Shown here: in pieces, positions 32,904 to 44,900 of the stretch
How the letters are laid out: the number at the start of each line of letters is the position of its first letter
How positions within the stretch are numbered: position 1 is the first letter of the stretch
Source of the DNA: Ariolimax columbianus
Taxonomy: Eukaryota > Mollusca > Gastropoda > Stylommatophora > Arionidae
Assembly (NCBI GenBank): GCA_036924085.1
Contig: JAVGWX010000001.1
Location: 4,630,200-4,694,199, forward strand
Reading direction: 5' to 3'
Length of the DNA: 64,000 nucleotides
Translations under genes and position numbers: made by a program
Notes under the pieces: generated by a model
Database searches by the model: none
Told to the model about the DNA's origin: nothing
What the model saw: the letters and a program-made list of their open reading frames with translations, nothing else

Positions 32904-35900
32904 GTAATTATTAATCTCAGAATACATTTGTTTGTTTATTTATCTATGCCATTCTAAAGTCTAAAGCTGTACATGTTAATGATATATATAATAATTATAG
33001 ATAACAAAACAGCTGCTGTTGAGTAGCAGTAACTGTAACAATCAAACAACCTTTGACCCTTCCTAGTTTTTCGCCTCCATGCAATCCTTTATATTTATTA
33101 TTATGCACATCTAATTGTACTCGTCATTGACATTAAGCATGTCTTTTGCAGAAAGTCGCCCACATCACATCCGCCATGTGAGACTCTTGAAATTTAGTTT
33201 AGCCAGTTCTCCACTAAAACTAAAGTCATCTTCAGATTATCTTGTTATCTTTCTTTTCTTTTGATTAGTTTGGATGTATTTTTGTATGACTGTGGTCCAT
33301 CGCTAGGCGGCTCTAACTTTGCTTAGCTTCCCATCCCGCCCCCCCCCCCATTTTTTATAGTGTTTGTTGTGATTACATTACTTTATGTTAGCTTTCTATG
33401 CGTAATACTGTTTACCAGTCAATCTGTTATCCATACCCAGCTGTTTAGCTGTGTTTTTCTTTTTGTCCGTTCCTGGTACATTCGTGGTATTCTGAGAACT
33501 TTCCTGTATTATTTGATGATTTTCTGCAAGATCTCCTTGCTAAAGTACTCAGTAGCAGACTTTCGCTTCCTTTTAGACTAGCTTATAAATATATATCAAC
33601 TGCTTTTACTTTTGCTGTACACTCAATACTGCACACAGGTCAACACCAAATAACACATTTTTCAAGCTCGGCATAGGTGGTTGTTTATGCCAAGCTTTAG
33701 TCAGGTACTCTTTACATCTTCTCTTGGTGGCAGGTTACAGTGGCTCTAATCACATCCCGAGACCTGCTTCAGTAGGTGGATTGGGTTCTCTTGGCTGTAG
33801 TGCAATGTGAGACTCCTTAGTAAGTTCACCACTAAAGGGATCACAGTACCGATCCACACATGCTTAGCCAGACTGCCATAAACAGCCTGTTTTGAGGGAG
33901 AACTGCTTGGAAGTGAGGTGGGGTCTTGGGTGTAATATGTACGAGAAATAAAAATAAGTGAAGATGCAGTCATCTTTAGACCCCACACAGGACACAGCAG
34001 ATTGATATACCATCTATTCAATAAATTCAAGATAGGAAATACTGATGAATGTGTCCACCGCACTGATAAAATGGCTGCCAAGCATCTACTTCAAAGGATC
34101 CAACATATGAGAAACAAAGAAAGTTCATATATCCTTCACAACACCATTCCTGGACAAGCTCTATGGAGGTACCAATAGCCATCACCATTCCTGGGCAAGC
34201 TCTATGTAGGTACCAATAGCCATCACCATTCCTGGACAAGCTCTATGTAGGTACCAATAGCCATCACCAACACAATTCTTGCGCAAGCTCTATGGAGGTA
34301 CCAATAATCTCAACAGCATGATGGGCCTGTTGCAACTGTATTCTGGGAGGGGATCACTCCCCCTGATATGGAAATATAATGATCCTGTCACGCCATCTAG
34401 CAGGAACTTGTCCAGTAATCCAGATTGTTGTAAACAGTTGATGCACGGCTGTGGTTTAGAGCATATTTCAGCAGTTAGATGGGGATGTTGTTTGGGCCTG
34501 CCTGCTAACTTTCAAATTATGTATGTCAGTTCTGGCTTCAGTAATGGTGGAGGCATCATCATTGATATCTTTGACAGAAACTGCAGATCTGGAGACACGA
34601 AGTAGGTCTGATGATGGGGCAACAGGAGGGTGGTATAGAACGTCATTGTAATACTGTTGTTGTTTGTGAATACACATAATGAGTAGGTTACTCTTTTGTG
34701 CGCCCTGAAAAGCACATTAAGTGGCAGGTTGCAGTAGCTTTACTCACATCCCGAGCATGCTGATGTTGGTGGAACAGGGTCCTCCAGGCGGTTGTGCTAT
34801 GCTTGGCTTCATCTGCATGTCGCTCATTGCATCAGGAATCACGTCGAACCTCACCTTGATAGCCACACTGTTGTCCTTGATAACAGCCTGTTTCCAGGAC
34901 GACCAACGAGGTCAGGTGAGGGTCTTGGCCAGTATATTTCTCTTGACCCTGGCTAACATTGTCTGATCAGTGTGTTTTGCCTGACCAGACGTTAGCCTCA
35001 TCGCCCCTGGTGCATTTGTTGAAATACTATGATCTTAGAGACTTGAGTGCATGGTACACTGACTTTGTGTCTCAGACCTTCTCTCACACTGTTAGCTATA
35101 GTGTTGTAATATAGTTCTCAGTCCTTCTTGGTGGCAGCTTGGAATTTATTCTAGAGGTGACTGTGTTCAAGGAAATCATTTCTGGACTTAGCTGCCTTCA
35201 TTTTATAAATGATTTTATAGGGTTAATGTTGTGAGCCAGGCTTTCGGGTGGTTTTGGGCCAAGCACTAAGTCTGCAACTTCATGCACAGCCTGGGCTACC
35301 ATAAACCATGCAGATTCAGCATGGTGTGGTAGAGTGGCTGAAGCTGCAAACTTGTTTTGAATGGATATGGAGTACTGAGCTGCTAGGATGGGATGAACTC
35401 GTAAGAATTCCTGGTTCTATTTGGTTGTTGTTTAAACTTTTTTATGAAATCTTGGCATGGTCATGGTGCTGGCAATAAGCAAGTGATGGTCAGTGTTGGC
35501 TGGGGCCTCATCCTCATGATACACGCTGTAGGATCTTTTGGGATTTCTTTGGAGGATGTGGTCTAGTTCCTTTTTGATATCCATTAAATATCCACATGAA
35601 CCTGTGGATGTTTTTCCATCTAAACCAAGTGCCAGCAATCCTTAACCCACAAGAGGTGCAGAAGGAGAGAAATGTGATTTGTCATTTAGTATTCCATTCT
35701 CATATGGGACTCACAATGATCTTATCTTAAACACTCATTGCTATTTGTTCCAGAAGGAGTGTTAAAGTCTGTTGTTTTGTTTTTTTTGTTCGCCTTATTT
35801 CTCAATTCCTCAAGGTGATGTGCGTTGCACTATGTTTTTATTTTACACCTGTCGACCCAGTGCATTTGACTTCAGCTTTCATTTTATGTAAGGGTCAGCT

Positions 35901-38900
35901 TTCCCCTGCGCATTTTCTGAGGGTTTGCTTTCCCAGGATAACGGCTGTTCAGATTGTGAGCCGTGTCACTTAACCACTAGCCCACCCCATCCCTGTTGAA
36001 GTCAGTAAGAATGATAAGCTCTTTATGCGAAAGGACTATCTGATTAGGGGCATCAACCTGGGAATGAAACATCCTTCTGGTCTAGCTTAGAGCCCTCTTT
36101 GGGAGCATAAGTAGCCACAATGGAGATATGCCCATGCCTGTGATACAGACTTGCGTATAGCAGTCTGTCAGAGAAAGGGTGACATTTAGTGAGGCATTCC
36201 TTGAAATGGGAGCGCAGAGCAAGAACGACTCCATTTTGGTGCATCTTGCCATCAAAGTACAGAAAGTCTCTCCAGCTATAAGATGGCTGTCCCCTGGAAT
36301 TCTGGTCTCTGTGCACTGCATGGGGAACACATGGACAAATGGCCTTTATTTCTTGACTCTTTATTCCAGCAATTGGAAAAAATTATGTAATGACAATTGC
36401 CACTTTTATGATGTGTTACATGAAAAGACTTGTCGGACACACAGTATGTGTTACATGAAGAGATATATCAGGCCCACAGTATATGTTACATGAAGAGATA
36501 TATCAGGCACACAGTATGTGTTACATGAAGAGATATATCAGGCACACAATATGTGTTACATGAAGATATATATCAGGCACACAATATGTGTTACATAAAG
36601 AGATATATCAGGCCCACAGTATGTGTTACATGAAGAGATATATCAGGCACACAATATGTGTTACATGAAGAGATTTATCAGGCACACAGTATGTGTTACA
36701 TGAAGAGATTTATCAGGCACACAGTATGTGTTACATGAAGAGATATATCAGGCACACAATATGTGTTACATGAAGAGATATATCAGGCACACAATATGTG
36801 TTACATGAAGAGATTTATCAGGCACACAGTATGTGTTACATGAAGAGATATATCAGGCACACAATATGTGTTACATGAAGAGATTTATCAGGCACACAAT
36901 ATGTGTTACATGAAGAGATTTATCAGGCACACAATATGTATTACATGAAGAGATATATCAGGCACACAATATGTGTTACATGAAGAGATATATCAGGCAC
37001 ACAATATGTGTTACATGAAGAGATTTATTAGGCACACAATATGTGTTACATGAAGAGATATATCAGGCCCACAGTATGTGTTACATGAAGAGATATATCA
37101 GGCACACAATATGTGTTACACACACACAAATTTATGTCTGATGGTACCTGTGTCATAATGTGTGCTTACATTGAAACATTGGTTATTTCAGGGGGTGGAG
37201 TACATGTTTGGAATTGTTGGGGTTCCAGTGATTGAAGTTGGCATGGCCGCTCAAGCTGAAGGAATTAAGTTCATAGCAATGCGAAATGAACAAGCTGTAA
37301 GTGCATCTTATATTTGACCCTGAACTGAAAACAATTTCTTAAACGCCAATGTCTTTTTACAATGTATGCTAGCATTGTAATGCTATTTTGTTTACATTGT
37401 AGCTGAAATGTTGTTATCTATAGATTTAGACTACTGATGGATCTGCTTTTAAGGCTGCCATTAAAACGGGAAATGGAGTATACAAAGAGTATCCAGACAG
37501 AACATCTGATGAGCTGTTTGATGTCTGTGGAGTGATATGTTCAAATTATGAAGCTGAAATAACAGCATTGGAAGTAGCTCTGTACCACTTGGGGACTGTA
37601 TTTGATGCTTTCCCATCAAAAGCCCAAAGCATCGTAATCCTTACAGAGTCATTATCTGCCCTTCAAGCTCTGGGAAACGGTGGTCACTGTAGGCCTGAAC
37701 TTACCTAAATATCCCAAGATGCCAACCAACTTCTCACATCCCATGAAGTCAGAATAGTTATACAATGGATCCCTGGTCACTCAAATACACCTGACAGTGA
37801 CAAAGCAGACAGACTGGCTAAGAAGGGAGAAAATCAAGAACAGCAATACACACCAACAACCCTGCAGACAGTCAAACAACTACTGAAGACTGTGAACAAA
37901 GAGGCATGGCTGAATAGATGGGCAATGGGAAATAATGGGAGAGAAATCTACAAACATATGGCCATCCCAAAGACAACATCAACCTCCTGAAAAGGAGAGA
38001 CCAAAGCACCATTTTCCAACTTCTCACTCAACACATACAACTTAACAGCTACTTGAACATAATCCAACCAGAACATGCTCCAGAGTGTCGGCTGTTCACA
38101 CATCCCTATAAAATTGTTAAACATCATCTTTTTGAATGTCCGGCCCTTGCGGGTGTTAGGAAAGAGCTTGTTCATCCGAGGTCAGACAAGTGAAACACTT
38201 TGTACGGACCTAAACAACATCTTACAGATACTTGCAGATAGCACTATATGGCATTGGGCCAAAGGGCAGGAGCCCATGGGCTGCTGGATCAATAACCAAC
38301 CAACCATAGATTTAGACTGACTGTAGCACAAGTCACATATTATTTTAGTGTTTCTCTTTTATGTTGACGTATTTGTTTTTCTATAGCAGCATGGCATTAT
38401 TTTAAATATAGCTTTCATTCTGCAATACATTATTTTTAATTGTTTTAGTCTTGCCAATTGTTCTAAAAATGTAGCTTATGTATTGTAAATGTTCATTTAT
38501 ATTACGGCCAACATGACTAGTATACTGGATTGTTTCTTCTGTTTAAATACAAAAACCACAGAGAGTAACCAAAACATCCTTAGAAAATAATGTTAACCAT
38601 GAAAAAAGATTTGTTGGCATAAGCTAGAGAGTAGATGAAAATGTGTTATTGAAGCTGTACACTGAATGTGAGACCAGTCCTACAATATCCTATAGAAGCA
38701 TGGCAAAAGCAGCCAAAACAAAACTTTGATAAAATAAATAGAATCTAAAACCAAGCAGTGAGAATCATAACAGTGGGTATGAGGACCACTTCCATTGGAG
38801 AACTAGAAACGATTACAAGCATGCAACCAATGAAGGACAGCAGAACCCAACTGCAAGGTGAGAAATTCAGACGGTTGATAAACCACCCAATTTACCAGAG

Positions 38901-41900
38901 AATAAATAGGTTTGGAAGGGAAGAACTCAAGTAGCATCAGTAAAAATAAAGTGGAGATCAGATCTCATAAATGACGCATTGCAAACAAAACCCATCCACA
39001 CTACATATATACTTCCCACCTTGTGAAAAAAGACCAGTTATTCAGAAACAAAACAAAGAGCCATAACTAAATCACATAAAGAAACGCTATGAAGCAACAG
39101 CTGGACCAAGGCATATGCAGATGTATCAGCAAGAAATGCAGCAAAGAATGTAGGTGGAGGAATTTTGTTGACCCCAAAAAACAGTATGCAAAGAAAACCT
39201 GCTGGTAACCAGAACATTCTCAAGTACCTTCATAGCACAGGTCTTGAACACTGCAGCAGAAGATCTAAGGAAATATGAAAACACATAGAGACAAGTGGTA
39301 CTCATAACAGATATGCTCTCAGTGGTTACATAACTGAGGAACCAAACAAATGCAGACCTGACAGAGCTAAAAGTATTACTCTATTAACTATATTACTTGT
39401 TCAAGAGATTTGTGATACAGTGGAATCCATCTCATTGTAACATTCTTGGCAATGAACTGGGAAGATGGAAAGTTACTTCAACCTGAAGAACAGTTGGTTG
39501 ACCATATCTGAGGTTCAAAGACGCCTGTAAGTGGGACATGAAGGCTCTGGATATGAATCTGACATCTTGGGAAGACATAGCTGCAGAACGATCTAAATGA
39601 AGATGCAACCTGAAGAGCCACCTCAGGCTGGGTGAAAATAATCTCATGCAGCACAGGGAAGTGAAAAGACAACACTAAGGAAAACCAAAACTCAGTAGAG
39701 AGTTGTTACTCCAATGTCACATCAACCTGTAGTCAGTCATGACTGAAAAGGGGCTACTCACCTAAACCTGATATAAATATAGCATGAAAAGGTTTACCAG
39801 ATGTAGATACAGGAATAAGTGGAGCAGAACTATCAGGTGTAGATACAGGAATAAGTGGAGCAGAACTATCAGGTGTAGATACAGGAATAAGTGGAGCAGA
39901 ACTACCAGGTGTAGATACAGGAACAAGTGGAGCAGAACTACCAGGTGTAGATACAGGAATAAGTGGAGCAGAACTATCAGGTGTAGATACAGGAATAAGT
40001 GGAGCAGAACTATCAGGTGTAGATACAGGAATAAGTGGAGCAGAACTACCAGGTGTAGATACAGGAATAAGTGGAGCAGAACTACCAGGTGTAGATACAG
40101 GAATAAGTGGAGCAGAACTATCAGGTGTAGATACAGGAATAAGTGGAGCAGAACTACCAGGTGTAGATACAGGAACAAGTGGAGCAGAACTATCAGGTGT
40201 AGATACAGGAATAAGTGGAGCAGAACTACCAGGTGTAGATACAGGAATAAGTGGAGCAGAACTACCAGGTGTAGATACAGGAATAAGTGGAGCAGAACTA
40301 TCAGGTGTAGATACAGGAATAAGTGGAGCAGAACTACCAGGTGTAGATACAGGAATAAGTGGAGCAGAACTACCAGGTGTAGATACAGGAATAAGTGGAG
40401 CAGAACTACCAGGTGTAGATACAGGAATAAGTGGAGCAGAACTACCAGGTGTAGATACAGGAATAAGTGGAGCAGAACTACCAGGTGTAGATACAGGAAT
40501 AAGTGGAGCAGAACTACCAGGTGTAGATACAGGAATAAGTGGAGCAGAACTATCAGGTGTAGATACAGGAATAAGTGGAGCAGAACTACCAGGTGTAGAT
40601 ACAGGAACAAGTGGAGCAGAACTACCAGGTGTAGATACAGGAATAAGTGGAGCAGAACTACCAGGTGTAGATACAGGAATAAGTGGAGCAGAACTACCAG
40701 GTGTAGATACAGGAATAAGTGGAGCAGAACTACCAGGTGTAGATACAGGAATAAGTGGAGCAGAACTACCAGGTGTAGATACAGGAATAAGTGGAGCAGA
40801 ACTACCAGGTGTAGATACAGGAACAAGTGGAGCAGAACTACCAGGTGTAGATACAGGAATAAGTGGAGCAGAACTACCAGGTGTAGATACAGGAACAAGT
40901 GGAGCAGAACTATCAGGTGTAGATACAGGAATAAGTGGAGCAGAACTACCAGGTGTAGATACAGGAATAAGTGGAGCAGAACTACCAGGTGTAGATACAG
41001 GAATAAGTGGAGCAGAACTATCAGGTGTAGATACAGGAACAAGTGGAGCAGAACTATCAGGTGTAGATACAGGAACAAGTGGAGCAGAACTACCAGGTGT
41101 AGATACAGGAACAAGTGGGAAGCAGAACTACCAGGTGTAGATACAGGAACAAGTGGAGCAGAACTACCAGGTGTAGATACAGGAATAAGTGGAGCAGAAC
41201 TACCAGGTGTAGATACAGGAATAAGTGGAGCAGAACTACCAGGTGTAGATACAGGAACAAGTGGAGCAGAACTACCAGGTGTAGATACAGGAATAAGTGG
41301 AGCAGAACTACCAGGTGTAGATACAGGAATAAGTGGAGCAGAACTACCAGGTGTAGATGCAGGAATAAGTGGAGCAGAACTATCAGGTGTAGATACAGGA
41401 ACAAGTGGGAAGCAGAACTACCAGGTGTAGATACAGGAATAAGTGGGAAGCAGAACTATCAGGTGTAGATACAGGAATAAGTGGAGCAGAACTATCAGGT
41501 GTAGATACAGGAATAAGTGGAGCAGAACTATCAGGTGTAGATACAGGAACAAGTGGAGCAGAACTATCAGGTGTAGATACAGGAACAAGTGGAGCAGAAC
41601 TACCAGGTGTAGATACAGGAATAAGTGGAGCAGAACTATCAGGTGTAGATACAGGAATAAGTGGAGCAGAACTACCAGGTGTAGATGCAGGAATAAGTGG
41701 AGCAGAACTATCAGGTGTAGATACAGGAACAAGTGGGAAGCAGAACTACCAGGTGTAGATACAGGAATAAGTGGGAAGCAGAACTATCAGGTGTAGATAC
41801 AGAAACAAGTGGAGCAGAACTATCAGGTGTAGATACAGAAACAAGTGGAGCAGAACTATCAGGTGTAGATACAGAAACAAGTGGAGCAGAACTATCAGGT

Positions 41901-44900
41901 GTAGATACAGAAACAAGTGGAGCAGAACTACCAGGTGTAGATACAGGAATAAGTGGAGCAGAACTATCAGGTGTAGATACAGGAATAAGTGGAGCAGAAC
42001 TACCAGGTGTAGATGCAGGAATAAGTGGAGCAGAACTATCAGGTGTAGATACAGGAATAAGTGGAGCAGAACTACCAGGTGTAGATGCAGGAATAAGTGG
42101 AGCAGAACTATCAGGTGTAGATACAGGAACAAGTGGGAAGCAGAACTACCAGGTGTAGATACAGGAATAAGTGGGAAGCAGAACTATCAGGTGTAGATAC
42201 AGAAACAAGTGGAGCAGAACTACCAGGTGTAGATACAGGAATAAGTGGAGCAGAACTATCAGGTGTAGATACAGGAATAAGTGGAGCAGAACTATCAGGT
42301 GTAGATACAGGAATAAGTGGAGCAGAACTATCAGGTGTAGATACAGGAATAAGTGGAGCAGAACTATCAGGTGTAGATACAGGAACAAGTGGGAAGCAGA
42401 ACTACCAGGTGTAGATACAGGAACAAGTGGAGCAGAACTATCAGGTGTAGATACAGGAATAAGTGGAGCAGAACTATCAGGTGTAGATACAGGAATAAGT
42501 GGAGCAGAACTATCAGGTGTAGATACAGGAATAAGTGGAGCAGAACTATCAGGTGTAGATACAGGAATAAGTGGAGCAGAACTATCAGGTGTAGATACAG
42601 GAATAAGTGGAGCAGAACTATCAGGTGTAGATACAGGAATAAGTGGAGCAGAACTATCAGGTGTAGATACAGGAATAAGTGGAGCAGAACTACCAGGTGT
42701 AGATACAGGAATAAGTGGAGCAGAACTACCAGGTGTAGATACAGGAATAAGTGGAGCAGAACTACCAGGTGTAGATACAGGAACAAGTGGAGCAGAACTA
42801 CCAGGTGTAGATACAGGAACAAGTGGGAAGCAGAACTACCAGGTGTAGATACAGGAATAAGTGGAGCAGAACTATCAGGTGTAGATACAGGAACAAGTGG
42901 GAAGCAGAACTACCAGGTGTAGATACAGGAATAAGTGGAGCAGAACTATCAGGTGTAGATACAGGAACAAGTGGAGCAGAACTACCAGGTGTAGATACAG
43001 GAATAAGTGGAGCAGAACTATCAGGTGTAGATACAGGAATAAGTGGAGCAGAACTATCAGGTGTAGATACAGGAATAAGTGGAGCAGAACTATCAGGTGT
43101 AGATACAGGAATAAGTGGAGCAGAACTATCAGGTGTAGATACAGGAATAAGTGGAGCAGAACTATCAGGTGTAGATACAGGAATAAGTGGAGCAGAACTA
43201 CCAGGTGTAGATACAGGAATAAGTGGAGCAGAACTACCAGGTGTAGATACAGGAATAAGTGGAGCAGAACTACCAGGTGTAGATACAGGAACAAGTGGAG
43301 CAGAACTACCAGGTGTAGATACAGGAACAAGTGGGAAGCAGAACTACCAGGTGTAGATACAGGAATAAGTGGAGCAGAACTATCAGGTGTAGATACAGGA
43401 ACAAGTGGGAAGCAGAACTACCAGGTGTAGATACAGGAATAAGTGGAGCAGAACTATCAGGTGTAGATACAGGAACAAGTGGAGCAGAACTACCAGGTGT
43501 AGATACAGGAATAAGTGGAGCAGAACTACCAGGTGTAGATACAGGAATAAGTGGAGCAGAACTACCAGGTGTAGATACAGGAATAAGTGGAGCAGAACTA
43601 CCAGGTGTAGATACAGGAATAAGTGGAGCAGAACTATCAGGTGTAGATACAGGAACAAGTGGAGCAGAACTACCAGGTGTAGATACAGGAATAAGTGGAG
43701 CAGAACTACCAGGTCAACAACCAAACATCACATATTACCCACTCAACAGAGATGATCAGGTGGTAATCGTTAGAGACTCTGCACACAGGCATCAACAGAT
43801 TAAGATAGCATCTACTTAACAAACTAAAGATAGGAGATGCCGATGAATGTGTTTGCAAAACTGATAAAATCATCTGCTACAAAGGTGTCCAACATACGAG
43901 GAAAGTAGAAAGCACATATGGCCAAAGCAAGTATCATTCCTGCACAGGCTCTATGGAGGCTGACTGCTGCTTTCTTTAGATATATTCAATCGATGTATGA
44001 AGCCGTATAAAGAAGGTGTTTTTTTTTCATTTTTGAAATGTAATATTTTTTTATTTGGCATTATGTTGTTAATATTCGGGTGCTGTTTTAGTTTGACTCC
44101 ACTGTTTATTGTGATGTCTAACAAATAGTTAGCTTTACAAATGAATGGGGTTTATAAGATCATTGGATGAAAGATAAGATATTAGGAAATAGCAAACAAA
44201 CAAAATCTGAATTTTATTTGGTCAGGCATCCTATGCTGCTTCTGCTATTGGGTACTTAACCAAAAAGCCTGCTGTATGTCTGGTGGTGTCAGGGCCAGGG
44301 TTGGTTCATGCCTTGGCAGGTATGGCAAACGCAATGGAAAATTGTTGGTGAGTACTTCCAAACAAAATTTGTAATCTCAGTGAGCATTCATGTGCAGTAC
44401 TTAACTTTTACTGAACCATTGGTGAAAATTTAGCCCTTGGCTTTGTCTCTGTATGCTCATCGGTGTATTCGTTGTGTTAACACCGATTTTTGCTATAGAC
44501 ACAGCTGAATTGACGAGGCCACCTCCTCCCATCTTGAAAACGACAAGAGGGCCAGATTGACTTTGAGCAATTTTAAAACAATTTTGTCCTCTGTTTAACA
44601 TGGATTTGGATGGTTATTATTGATTGTGATACAGTTAAGCTGTTGCAACAGATTTTTCTGAGGCAGGTCTGTTTAGTTTGTTTATGTAGATGTTATAAAT
44701 ACGTTTTTAATGGAAACTAACAGACATGCCGATCTGGTTAGGTGCTTTGTGGCAATTTCATGGATTTACCAGACAACTGGTGTACCCAAAAACGGGTAAG
44801 TCTAAATGTTTGTGACTTAATACAAAACATGTGCCTGGGGGAGGAACCTATTTCCTACCAGGCGTGTCAGCAGGGTTGCTGAAAGGCCTCCTCATTTTTA

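Noticed and set aside
34279..34605. 108-codon plus-strand frame in HACL1 intron 1
   Set aside because: Starts inside the 41-bp array and has no domain, splice context or codon signature.
39762..43819. Very long open frames on both strands (548 codons plus, 450 codons minus) in the 36-bp array
   Set aside because: The unit is a multiple of three and lacks stops in several frames, so open frames are automatic. The 38-bp units break them, no start context or splice signal is apparent, and flanking sequence is decayed retroelement.
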